10,953 nucleotides of DNA, from contig QAXH01006349.1 in NCBI GenBank assembly GCA_004335635.1, positions 1 through 10,953 of the forward strand, given 5' to 3'. The notes beneath the pieces were generated by a model. It did no database searches. It had not been told where the DNA came from and saw only the letters and a list, made by a program, of their open reading frames with translations. Within the stretch, counting starts at the first letter, position 1, and each line of letters starts with the position of its first letter. This document shows positions 1 through 7,852 of the stretch, one piece after another. The stretch comes from Chloromonas sp. AAM2 (taxonomy: Eukaryota > Chlorophyta > Chlorophyceae > Chlamydomonadales > Chlamydomonadaceae). Both the position numbers and the translations under genes were made by a program.

Positions 1-54
1 GCCATAGCGGGGTGGAGATCCTGGGCGGTGTACCAGGGCACCAGCAGCGCCGGC
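1..54 (-). CDS. Exon 16 (partial), continues past the left edge
   Basis: Acceptor GTTGCATCCACAG, phase 0. Encodes AGAAGALVHRPGSPPRYG (1202-1219) and is open to the window edge. Low-complexity Ala/Gly/Pro content gives little functional information; support is from splice site and frame only. Confidence 0.5.
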
Positions 55-3000
55 CTGTGGATGCAACGCAGTGCGTGCTGTCAGTACCAGGAAATGTTGT
101 TTGTGTATTTACTTGCCCCATCACCATTGAGGGCTAGGATGGTGTCTTTTCCTGCTTTGCGACTCTCATTGCTTGCCGCAAAGCCTGTGCATTGACCCGG
201 ATGTCAACCGACAACAACAACCCTCAAATACGCCCACCTGTAAATGAAGGTGCTGTGTGGCGGTGGCGGCAAGCATGCTGGGAGACGGATCCATAGTGCC
301 TGGCACGTCCCTGGCGGTGGTTGGGGTGAAGGTGGAGTGAGGGATGCGTGATAGATCACCGGCCGCTGGGTGGTTGCAGCCTAACTGACGCAGCTCGGCC
401 TTGAGACGCTGACGAACCTGCAGGTAGAATCGTGGTGCAAACAACCGTGAAAGCGCGCGATCGCTTTGCCTTCAGGAATCGGTTCATAATAAAGCATTGG
501 CCCACGGCATGCTTTTACTCTGGTGCTGGCGCACCTACAAAGCCGTTCTATCCACAGCAGAGTGATTCATGGCGAACACAAGTTTTCCAGCGCGCGCCAA
601 CCTGCCCGGCTGGGTATGGCACTTTACAACGGCCGAGTGGCCCGACCCGGCCCCAAACCTCAGACCGAGTATGCAGAAAGTCTTATCATACCTAGTACAA
701 CACATGCAAGTGCCTTTCTCCAGGATTCTAGAAGAAGACCCCAACATTGGTAAACATTGTGACAACAGACAACAGTCTCGGCATGCATGACCATGGCACA
801 CAGGAAGGTGGTTGAGATTCCCAGGCGGAATGAAGGGCCAGCAAGCACAACCAGTGTGCAAGTTTGCGATGTGTTGTACCTGCATTGACGACCTGCATCC
901 AAGCGCCTCCCGCACAACTGAGGCTCGCTGCTGTCTCGTAGGCCGACCATTCACCACTCGACCTGATGATGGGTCAAATGTCTCGGACCCTTGTGAAGCC
1001 GTCGCATCTGGCTCGCCCTGAGCTTGGACCTGCGGTTCACACTGCCAGTGCGGCTTCCTGCCAGTGCACGCCTGTTGCTGCGGCAGGAGCTGTTGCTGTT
1101 GCTGATGTTTCTGGTGCTGCATTGGGTGAGCACGCTGCACTAGCAGCCCATCGCCCAAAACAATCACCTCCCCGCTGGCGATAAAATGGACGCTGATCTC
1201 TCCGTCCAAACCCTGGTCACGCGCGGCACCGTCTGGCAGCATGCGGTGCAATCGCGATTCAAAGCGAGTCACGTGGGTGCTGTTCGCTGCTGGCTCAGAA
1301 ACTACTGCGTCCTGACCTAGCAACTGTTCAAACGTTGTGTCAAATGGCAATTGAGAGGCACCGATCAGCTGGTAGCCTTGACCAGAAAACCCTAGCACGT
1401 GGGTTCGGCTGATCGCTTGCATGACGCTGTCGCTGCACAGCATGCCTCCGGCCGGGAAGCAGTCCTGTGCTGACGAGCAGAGGCGCTCCGCGGCTTCAAA
1501 GGCCACCCCAGACACGCTGTGAACAGATCGGGCAGGTAGGGACAGGCTTAGCGAGCAAACCGTGTTGGGTTTTCTCTGACAATGAACCATTGCTGACGGA
1601 AACCACTTCACAGGACCGACCAACCAGGACGCAATGACTCATTACTCCCAACAGTACTATTACTCCGCAGTCCAAATCGCACCTGGCGATGAATCACTCC
1701 GCGGAGCTGACACTGGTATCAACGGTGACAGTAGTTCGCACCTAGTTATAAATCTTCCAGTGTCCATGCCGACGAAAAGCGTTCCCACAGCCATCCCCGC
1801 GTGCAGCACCAGGTGCGGCACGTTGTTGGTCGCGACAATGCGCTCAAACGTGCGGCGCATGCCGATCAGCACGTCCGCAGCCTGGCGCACGACGGGTCGC
1901 CGACCCCCAGCCGTGGGCCCTGCAGCCATACCAACAGGATTGAATGGCCACGCACGCTAACGACGAGCCTGCAAGAGCCTGCAAGATTTGCATGTCATCA
2001 AGAATAGAGCGATAACTGGTGTCACATACTCAGCATTCAACCAAGGCAACTACCAACTGGACGGTGCTCGCTACCCGGTCCGATTGCCTTCCGGGCGCGG
2101 CTTGCTGGAGTGCCCTTTGAAAGGGACCTCATCTGACTAGACATGCCAAATCACTCGCGAACACATGGTACTGACCGACTGTGCTGTCCGGACGCTCCAG
2201 CGCCAATCAAGCGACCTCACCTTTCCTGGGCGCGCTCGGCTCAATCGGTGACAGCAGCACATACTCATGGCTGGACCACCGCGCCAGCTGCAGCCTGCTC
2301 GCGTGCGCGAGGGTGGACCACGCGACCACAGCGTCGTCCAAGACGGGGGCCAGATCGTCGGCGCCATGGGGAATCTGCCCAGTGACCGACTCCACACGTA
2401 TCAAGGCAACACATGCCTGCAAGGCACAGAGGCAAACATTCACACTCATGTCGCCACACAGAGTCATGTCGCCACACAGAGTCATGTCGCCACACCGAGA
2501 GACAGACATTGCGAGCCTACAAGGCCCACAGGTGGGCATAGGGCTTGGACGATGTTAAGCTGGAAGTCGACAAGAGGAGCGCCTTGCTAAGGGATGATGT
2601 GTTGCCATGTTTAGAGGGCACGACAGCGGCAGATAGGCTCAAGGAGAAGGCATGCCGGCTCGCTCAAGACGCGTTCTTGGGCCCATCATAGGCAGAGAAG
2701 CCACACCCACCGCTTCCATCATATCAGTGACCACTCTGTTGCTGGCCATTGCCACCATGCCATCCCGCATGTCCATCATGCGCCACACACCCTCCGCAGC
2801 CGCTGAGGCGTCCACATGCTCGGCACATGCCGCATCCATGCGGCTCATGATTCTGCATGCAGTTGATGGCATTGGTGATGGCAGTTGGTGTAACCATATC
2901 TGTAGAATTGCGCCATAGACGTCGAGAACAAAAAAAACAAGCCCTTCTACATTTTAAAAGTCATTATACAAGCGAGCAGCGCAAGAATCAGGTGGCTGTC

Positions 3001-6000
3001 ACGCCCAATCCAACCCTTACCCTACCACCACACCTGTGAGGGCATGGCTGAGGGACAGGTGCACCTGGGCCGGTGGGCAGAGGAGCGGCCGCTCTCTCCG
3101 CCTCCACACTTTGAATCACCATGCGGAGTTGGTTGATCGAGTCAGTCACCGTTATGCCTTTGAGCCATGAGCTGGTGATGCCCTGCATATGTGCACCGCC
3201 AGCCACAACCATGATCAATTGATGGTGAGCACAGACCGATGATTACATACGATTTGACCTGATCTGACAGTACAGTACAGTGACATGTACCAAAATGAGC
3301 ATGGTCGCAGTGGAATGGGTAACTAAACACGGCCAGGACCTCGCAAGAGTGACGTGCGATCGCAAGAGTGAGCACCTGTTGTAGTGTATTCGATTACCCA
3401 TATTCCAGAGGCCACATACCTTGGACAACACCGGCATGGGTCCAAACTTCTCCATGTTCTCCGCCTCACACAGCGCGCACACCACTCCTGCCCCTGCTTT
3501 TGGAAACGGCGCTGCCAACTTTGATGGCACCTTCACTGCTGTTTCCACCTTCCCAGCTCGCTCCGCAGTCCCACCCGCACTGCCCCATGCCATGGCAAGC
3601 CGCGCCTCGCACTCCGCCTCCTCGGCTGCCTGCACGGCCGCCGCCGCACGAATTCCGGCCTCTATAGAAACGGGCACGCTGAAGAAACTGCCACCGCTGG
3701 ATGCGGGCGCCCAACGCGGGCCTGCCGCATTCACGACCAGCCCCGCGGCGGTTACTGCCGGTCGTTGTAACGTAGGTGGTAGTTGCGGGCCCGTGAATGC
3801 TTGCTGTAGGACTGTCCCACGGCATCGCTGCAGGACAGCATCCCTCAAAGCCGCGTCTGCCACCGCCTTTGTCATTTCCAAGGCAGCGGCCTGCTGCGCC
3901 CTGACCTTGTGGAAGAGCCTAAGGGTGAGGGCGTCGACGCACATCGTGAAACGGTTCTGGCTGGTGAAGAGGACTTGTGCCGTGGCGCTGGAATAGAAGG
4001 GACACACAAAGCAGTGCAGATAAGGACGGGCGCGTTTCGAGGAGCAAGGTTGTCCAAACGATGCAAATCTACCAGGCGTCAAGTTTATGCCAAACAACAC
4101 AATGGTGCAGCAAACGATACATACTCACAATCATCCCGACTGGGTCTTGACCCACCTATGCACAATGGCACTGACATTCATCTTTTTGTCCCTTAGAGCA
4201 TCGTCACCCAAGATGCTGCCCCCGCATCTGCGCGCCAACAAGACGCGCTGCAGCGGACCCTTGGACGGGGTCGAGCCCCTGGACGTCACCTTGGACGCCC
4301 GAGAACCCCCTGGCAGTGGCGAAAGCGAGGGGGCTGAGGGCGATGACGGCAGGGATAGGGTTGGACCTGCCTGGTCCGGGATGGGTAGCGGCACGTCCAT
4401 GCATATGTCTACTTCACCGTCGAGAAGGAGGTAGAGGTTGTTGCAGTCCTTGCCTTGCTGTAACAAGACTTCGCCCTTTTGGTACCTGTGGCAAAGATGT
4501 GTGGCAAGTGTATGAGTGACGGGTGAGCGACAGGTTGAGTAAGCAATAGGTCGTGTGTGTGACAGGGTGAGTGTGGTGGTCGAATGTTACCTGTGTGGCT
4601 GGATGTGCGCTGATGAGGTGATATCTAGACATGTGACCGATGCAATCAAGTGGAATCAAGCGCCGCTACTATTCACGGGTTACGATGTGGATTATTACCA
4701 CTTCAAAACTCACGTCGCAAACGTCAGGTGGTGGGAGAGCCGAAACAGTTCCTTGAGCGGCGAATGCCTGAGAAACGGCAACCGACAACAGGCGGACACC
4801 GCTTGTTGGACCAGTGCCTCCCCCGCCATTCTTATAGCTCTCTGATAGACGGGCTTTGAGATAACTAGCAGAGCAGTCAGACAGTTGGGACGAGTGACGG
4901 CAGCTAGAGCGCGAGGCGGAAACTCGGATGCCGGGGTGTCAGAGAATCCGGACTCCGCTCGGCAGTCCAAGTCTCGGCCTGAAAAACTGTCGCCAACTCC
5001 CAGCTCAGCCAGCGCCACGCCTGAAGGCAAATTCGTAGCAAATACAACTAGCTTTAAGGCCTTTGTTCTTCGCTAAGCAAGCCGACTCCCCGACCAAAAC
5101 AAAACACCGGGCGCTCACACTTTATAACGCAAGGAGTGAAAGACGAGAGCCAAGCTGTGGCAGCGCATCTGTGTTGCAAACCAAGCAGCTGTTCAGTGCC
5201 AATCAGTATCTCACCTGTGTAAGCAGCACCGGTGCCACTCAATGCCCCGTCCGCTACGCTCAGCCGCCTTGAAGTCATGCTGCGTAACTTTGACAGCCCA
5301 GAGGGCCGAGGCTTCCGCTCCCCGCCCACGTCTCGCGCTCCGCCGGCAAACGAGATGCGCATGCCGTCATTACCAGTCATGCGGCTTGCACGTCTCCCTG
5401 TCGTACCATGCCCTTCGCCCACTCCACCCACATCACTTGGTCTCGCGCTGTCTTTTCGCAACTGCACGTGACGATGCGCGTTCTGCCCCGTCGGCTCACC
5501 TATAGACATTTCCAAAGACTGAACCTGCAGTTCGGCGTCTTTACGAGCAGGAATCCGTCCCGAATGAATCATGTGCGCCACGGTGTGCCACAAACGGCTT
5601 TGAACAGAGGGAATGGCATAGCGCGGAGGTAAACCGAACATGCGCATGGTCTCTACACGCTTCAATCGGTTTGTTTCCGCCTTACTGTCGCCGTCGCCAT
5701 CACCGGCAGCAGCGGTGGCAGCAGCGGCAGCTTTCATGGTAGCAGAGGTTCTCTTTTGGCTGGCCTCGAAAGGACTAGTTCGACCATGGGGGCTGTGGCG
5801 GCCTGTGCTTTCAGCTGCGGCCTTGTCGGCTTCCAGCTTCAGCAACTGCAATCGGCACGTAGGTCACATGCAGCATGTCACGCTAGTGGCGAAAGTGGTG
5901 CAATGCATGCGGTGGTCAAGCTGCAACGTGGTGGGCATGAGACGCGCTCCACGCCATTGTCAGTCACACGCACAATTACAACATGAACAAGCTTAACAGG

Positions 6001-7693
6001 ACATTCAACGAGTACATCTGAACTACTGTAAAAACCATGTCCTCACCTGGTCTGCTGCTTCCTTGAGCAGGCACCTGAGCACTGGGTCTGTGGGGTCGCC
6101 CATGACGCATGACATGCCCCCCGACACGACGCTGAACAGACAGGCAACGTCCTCGCCTGCCGACAGGCAGAGAGACGGGCGTTTTGAGTGCAGATTACGG
6201 CGCGGGAAATCTGAATGTACCGAGCGCGAACATGCCTTGTTAGCAGGGTCACCTTGATTGGAAAACAGGTAAAAGGAAGGCAAGCAACAGCTTCTGATGG
6301 CTTGTTAGAGTTATGATTGCTGCGAATATCTATGGAGTGACCACCCCATGAGATGTGTGCCAACCTTGAAGGATGAGCATGCAGCACTCGGTCACGCTCC
6401 AGCCAACGCTCAGATTGTCAATCTAACTTAACCTAACCTAACCTTGCCCTGCCCTCACCTCCTCTTGGCAGTTCCACGCTATCCCACACCACCAGCAGCC
6501 GACAGTAAGTGGCCAGGAACTCCAGCACAGGCCGGGGCATCTTACTGTACGCATGGACCTGCAGGATCACATGATAGGGCAAGCCAACCCTTTATAACAG
6601 TCACGGCTTATGCTCCCACATCACATCCACAGTCATCTGACAGTCCTCTTCACAGTCCTCGCTAACCTAGGTTGCCTCCTGCACCAGCCCCTTCGCCTTG
6701 TCTTCCCATTCACATTCCAACAAGTCAGTCATGCTATTGCCGCTGCACACATCCACCCATTTCCCTCGGGTGGTCATGCCCCCTTGTCTCCTCAGACCCC
6801 CATGCCTCAACATGCCCTCTTCCATCCCCTCACCGTGTGCATCAGTCCACACAGCGCATGGATACTCTTGGAGGTCCGCAGGGGTGGGGCGGTGTTCAGC
6901 GTCTCCTATGAACACAAGAACACAAGTAAACAGAACCTACTGTTGTTCAGCTGGTTACCATGCACTCAGACATGGCCGCAATGTCAGAACTAAGAGTTGC
7001 GTGCCCAAGCGAACCCCCTCACAGACATTGTGCCGTTGCACTTGTGAGTGCTAGGCCAGGAGCCCCATTGTCAGTCATGGTGCAAGTGCATGCCCAGCAA
7101 GTGACCTCGCTCTTGAATGATGTTACACTGATGGGGACAAGATTTTGTTCCCGCACATCTGCTTCGTGAGCCACCCACCACATATCCACCAGCCACATGC
7201 TCTAACCATCACACATCTGCCACATTGCTCTTACAACATGTCCGCTCAAGCTTTGTCTGCCACCAATGCACCTGGTGCTCTGACCGTCTCACAATCCGCC
7301 AGCCCCAAACACTCACCGCGTATCTCCCCACAACAGCCTCCGCAGCCTGTACTGCCTCCTCAAACTCCGTCAGGCTCTGCAATATGTAGCAACCAGCGAT
7401 GACGATGGTGGTGATAAGTTCGTACCAACATGCACGACGCCACATTGTGTTCATGACCTTGCGTGCATGCGTGAGCTTGGGCCGGTTGTGCAAGCATGGA
7501 GTCACACGAACCCACCTGGCGTGCCATACGTCGCATCCTGTCATGCAGCATCAACCATGCATGACCCCTCTACACATCCATGCCCACGTCCCACCTTCCA
7601 TGCGTTGAACGCATCAAAAAGCTTGGCCTGCTTGAGCCTGGCCAGAAGCTGCTTAGCCGTTTTCACAGAGTCCTCTCCTCCTGTTCCTCCCAT
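1..7693 (-). CDS. Multi-exon gene: CNB-domain and class III cyclase-homology protein (3' end outside window)
   Basis: Sixteen coding exons were joined by eye from the minus strand: 7693-7595, 7376-7317, 6905-6834, 6558-6459, 6156-6047, 5845-5215, 4864-4714, 4485-4156, 3987-3420, 3182-3034, 2852-2711, 2416-2221, 1919-1742, 1516-880, 417-238 and 54-1. Every intron is GT-AG and every junction preserves frame, giving 1219 codons with no stop. Domains seen: helical N-terminus; linker with RRAS and RRLS; CNB domain around 380-536; helical spacer; class III nucleotide cyclase homology domain around 805-985; Gln-rich tail. Known of the families: CNB domains bind cAMP or cGMP and class III domains make them. 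Inferred: because both lack canonical residues, the protein is more likely a regulator or scaffold than a normal enzyme. I recognise the domains but not a named orthologue. Domain identity is strong; exact N- and C-terminal exons are less certain. Confidence 0.82.
238..417 (-). CDS. Exon 15, C-terminal tail
   Basis: Acceptor after a pyrimidine tract (GATTCTACCTGCAG), donor TTACAG|GTGGGC; phase 0 on both sides. Encodes residues 1142-1201, starting VRQRLKAELRQLGCNHPAAG, a short basic helix followed by a Thr/Pro/Ser-rich stretch. No domain recognised. Good splice sites and frame support it, but exon 14 also stays open for about 115 more codons to 535, so an alternative end is possible. Confidence 0.65.
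418..879 (-). other. Intron 14 of the minus-strand gene (462 bases)
   Basis: GT-AG intron, phase 0 on both sides. The frame of exon 14 is open into it down to a TAG at 535-537, but the sequence there is Cys/His-rich and unlike the flanking protein. I see no repeat, RNA gene or second-strand gene in it. Confidence 0.6.
880..1516 (-). CDS. Exon 14, end of cyclase homology domain plus Gln-rich tail
   Basis: Acceptor after a pyrimidine tract (CGATCTGTTCACAG); donor CAG|GTACAA. A serine codon is split with exon 13. Residues 930-985 (VSGVAFEAAERLCSSAQ then MLCSDSVMQAISRTHV and GQGYQLIG) align with the vxGxxVNxAxRL...ilvs..v......f......lkG end of class III cyclases; the usual Asp is Val933, the usual Asn is Glu936, Arg940 is kept. 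A region of mixed composition follows (about 986-1058), with SVHFIASGEVIVLGDGLLVQ possibly forming extra strands. Then comes a His/Gln run (about 1062-1077) and a disordered tail. Confidence 0.83.
1742..1919 (-). CDS. Exon 13, central class III cyclase homology
   Basis: Acceptor TATGGCTGCAG, donor ACTAG|GTGCGA; phase 1 in, phase 2 out. Encodes residues 871-928: QAADVLIGMRRTFERIVATN is the long helix and HLVLHAGMAVGTLFVGMDTG is the clear counterpart of the lrxGixxGxvxxGxxG strand-turn-strand of class III cyclases. This is the most recognisable part of the domain. Confidence 0.85.
2221..2416 (-). CDS. Exon 12, first half of class III cyclase homology domain
   Basis: Acceptor CTGTGCCTTGCAG, donor GGAAAG|GTGAGG; phase 0 in, phase 1 out. 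Encodes residues 805-869. ACVALIRVESVTGQ matches the first strand that normally reads FxDIxGFT, then VLDDAVVAWSTLAHASRLQL matches the helix before the second metal site, and ARWSSHEYVLLS matches the strand that normally reads KxxGDxxxxx. The first metal Asp is Glu813 at best, the second is His854, and the substrate-specifying Lys appears as Arg850. Confidence 0.8.
2417..2710 (-). other. Intron 11 with 18-base minisatellite
   Basis: A 294-base GT-AG intron, phase 0 on both sides. It contains the three-copy 18-base repeat at 2447-2500 near its acceptor end. ORFs on either strand here are created by the repeat and show no coding character. Confidence 0.65.
2447..2500. repeat. 18-base tandem repeat, 3 copies, intronic
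   Basis: The + strand unit CATGTCGCCACACAGAGT occurs at 2447-2464 and 2465-2482, with a third, diverged copy at 2483-2500 (last bases CCGAGA). The near-identity suggests recent slippage expansion. It sits 31 bases inside intron 11 from the acceptor side. Confidence 0.92.
2711..2852 (-). CDS. Exon 11, Met-rich helix before cyclase homology domain
   Basis: Acceptor ACTGCATGCAG completes the Arg codon split in exon 10; donor GAAGCG|GTGGGT in phase 0. Encodes residues 758-804, including AEHVDASAAAEGVWRMMDMR and ending RVVTDMMEA. The composition suggests one or two amphipathic helices leading into the first cyclase strand. Confidence 0.7.
3034..3182 (-). CDS. Exon 10, spacer ahead of cyclase homology domain
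   Basis: Acceptor CATATGCAG, donor CACAG|GTGTGG; phase 0 in, phase 2 out. Encodes residues 708-756, beginning GITSSWLKGITVTDSINQLR and ending in a Pro-rich stretch. The frame stays open past the donor to a TGA at 2988-2990, so an unspliced, truncated product is possible in principle. The spliced path joins in frame to the next exon and on to the cyclase domain. Confidence 0.72.
3420..3987 (-). CDS. Exon 9, end of CNB domain plus helical/Ala-rich spacer
   Basis: A strong pyrimidine tract precedes the acceptor (CTTCTATTCCAG); the donor is AAG|GTATGT. A serine codon is split with exon 8. Encodes residues 519-707. ATAQVLFTSQNRF completes the last CNB strand (compare the av....l..l....f ending). 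A long helix follows (VRAQQAAALEMTKAVADAAL), then a Pro/Gly/Ser linker, a second Ala/Glu helix near AAVQAAEEAECEARLAMAW, and a Lys/Pro/Ala segment ending MPVLSK. The spacer function is unknown. Confidence 0.88.
4156..4485 (-). CDS. Exon 8, CNB beta barrel with Pro/Ser insert
   Basis: Acceptor TTGCCACAG, donor CATAG|GTGGGT. Encodes residues 409-517. YQKGEVLLQQGKDCNNLYLL followed by LDGEVDI is a textbook CNB beta-roll start (kGevl..qG...n.lyll.dGev). A Pro/Ser-rich insert of roughly 55 residues (about 440-495) follows. The cassette position then reads GGSILGDDALRDKKMNVSAI, where canonical domains have FGE(L/I)AL and an Arg-x-Ala that bind the cyclic phosphate. Phe, Glu and the conserved Arg are not present in that form, so nucleotide binding may be altered or lost. 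Confidence 0.92.
4714..4864 (-). CDS. Exon 7, N-terminal helices of CNB domain
   Basis: Acceptor after a pyrimidine-rich tract (CTCTGCTAG), donor GCGAC|GTGAGT; phase 1 in, phase 2 out. Encodes residues 358-408: VISKPVYQRAI, then the typical CNB entry helix and first strand with LPFLRHSPLKELFRLSHHLT (386-405) and FAT. This corresponds to the l..lpfl..l....l..l pattern before the first beta strand of CNB domains. Confidence 0.9.
4865..5214 (-). other. Intron 6 of the minus-strand gene (350 bases)
   Basis: GT-AG, phase 1, with a pyrimidine-rich acceptor. It separates the linker exon from the CNB domain. A minus-strand frame reads through part of it, but the splice that joins exon 6 and exon 7 gives the expected CNB lead-in. 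No other element seen. Confidence 0.7.
5215..5845 (-). CDS. Exon 6, disordered linker with RRAS and RRLS motifs
   Basis: A 631-base exon, acceptor CCGATTGCAG, donor ACAG|GTGAGA, phase 0 in and phase 1 out; encodes residues 148-357. It starts with a short helix, then has Ser-Pro sites, an Ala run followed by alternating Gly-Asp (about 184-201), a more ordered block near 206-262 containing FGLPPRYAIP and a WHTVAHMIH segment, and then a Ser/Arg/Gly-rich stretch. RRAS (298-301) and RRLS (340-343) match the protein kinase A consensus Arg-Arg-x-Ser. The second lies just before the CNB domain, where PKA regulatory subunits carry their inhibitor site. Confidence 0.85.
6047..6156 (-). CDS. Exon 5, end of N-terminal module
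   Basis: Acceptor after a pyrimidine tract (CTGTCGGCAG), donor CAG|GTGAGG. Two bases complete the split glycine codon of exon 4. Encodes residues 112-147, including SVVSGGMSCVMGDPTDP and ending LLKEAADQ, which runs into LLKLEADK of the next exon as one continuous helix. At first this stretch resembles the edge of a CNB domain, but the true CNB domain lies in exons 7-9. Confidence 0.75.
6157..6458 (-). other. Intron 4 of the minus-strand gene (302 bases)
   Basis: GT-AG, phase 1. Near its donor it carries a short run of TAACC-type pentamers at about 6424-6445 (three perfect units). No coding or RNA signal seen in the rest. Confidence 0.65.
6459..6558 (-). CDS. Exon 4, hydrophobic helix
   Basis: Acceptor ATCCTGCAG, donor GGAG|GTGAGG, entering in phase 0 and leaving one base of a glycine codon. 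Encodes VHAYSKMPRPVLEFLATYCR then LLVVWDSVELPRG (78-110). It continues the helix-rich N-terminal module; the hydrophobic stretch is too short and interrupted for a clear membrane span. Confidence 0.75.
6834..6905 (-). CDS. Exon 3, helical N-terminal module
   Basis: Seventy-two bases, phase 0 on both sides. The acceptor follows a strong T-rich tract (TGTGTTCATAG) and the donor is ACG|GTGAGG. Encodes residues 54-77, beginning ETLNTAPPLRTSKSIHALCG. No domain recognised. Confidence 0.72.
6906..7316 (-). other. Intron 2 of the minus-strand gene (411 bases)
   Basis: GT-AG, phase 0 on both sides, with a T-rich acceptor tract. The flanking exons join in frame without an extra exon. I looked for an internal exon and found no candidate that kept phase. 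Otherwise featureless. Confidence 0.6.
7317..7376 (-). CDS. Exon 2, short helical exon
   Basis: Sixty bases in phase 0 on both sides, acceptor ATATTGCAG and donor GCG|GTGAGT. It encodes SLTEFEEAVQAAEAVVGRYA (34-53), an amphipathic acidic/alanine helix. Joining it directly to exon 1 keeps frame; candidate exons between them would leave introns too short for this gene. Confidence 0.7.
7595..7693 (-). CDS. Exon 1 of CNB/cyclase-homology gene (start codon)
   Basis: Encodes residues 1-33, starting MGGTGGEDSVKTAKQLL and ending FNAWK. The ATG is followed by G at +4. The exon ends AAG|GTGGGA in phase 0. The Lys/Leu/Ala-rich run is predicted helical. An earlier non-coding exon cannot be excluded. Reading straight on past the donor meets a stop within nine codons, which supports splicing here. 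Confidence 0.65.
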
Positions 7694-7720
7694 GATGGTA
7701 CCTTCCTTCCAGAACCTGAC

Positions 7721-7732
7721 CTACGGTCCCAT
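7721..7732 (-). other. Upstream mini-ORF before the CNB/cyclase-homology start
   Basis: ATG-GGA-CCG-TAG lies 28 bases before the chosen start codon. A second one, ATG-GCT-GCA-AGT-TAG, is at 7757-7771. If the transcript starts above 7771, both would precede the main ORF and could reduce its translation. The transcription start is not known. Confidence 0.35.
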
Positions 7733-7845
7733 CTTGTCTTCTCCACGACACCAGTGCTAACTTGCAGCCATGGCTGGTAGTGTTGCAGCCAGAATTGAGC
7801 TCATGCAAACTTCAAGAGCAGAAAAAGGGTACGGTATCTTCGCCG

Positions 7846-7852
7846 TATAAAA
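7846..7852 (+). promoter_or_regulatory. TATA-like box, candidate PGAP3 promoter
   Basis: TATAAAA in the context CGTATAAAACG. It is on the coding strand of PGAP3 but about 500 bases before the ATG, implying a long leader or a 5' intron if it is used. Position and single-motif evidence only. Confidence 0.3.

Noticed and set aside
3421..3996. Long + strand ORF of 191 codons
   Set aside because: It is the exact antisense of exon 9 of the minus gene; the minus frame gives the end of the CNB domain and proper splice sites.
6047..6156. First thought to be the edge of a second CNB domain
   Set aside because: After splicing it joins a helix into the exon 6 linker and lacks the beta-roll glycines; the resemblance came from intron-derived residues.
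6424..6445. Short run of TAACC/GGTTA pentamers resembling telomere repeat
   Set aside because: Only three perfect units inside an intron; too short to be an interstitial telomere.
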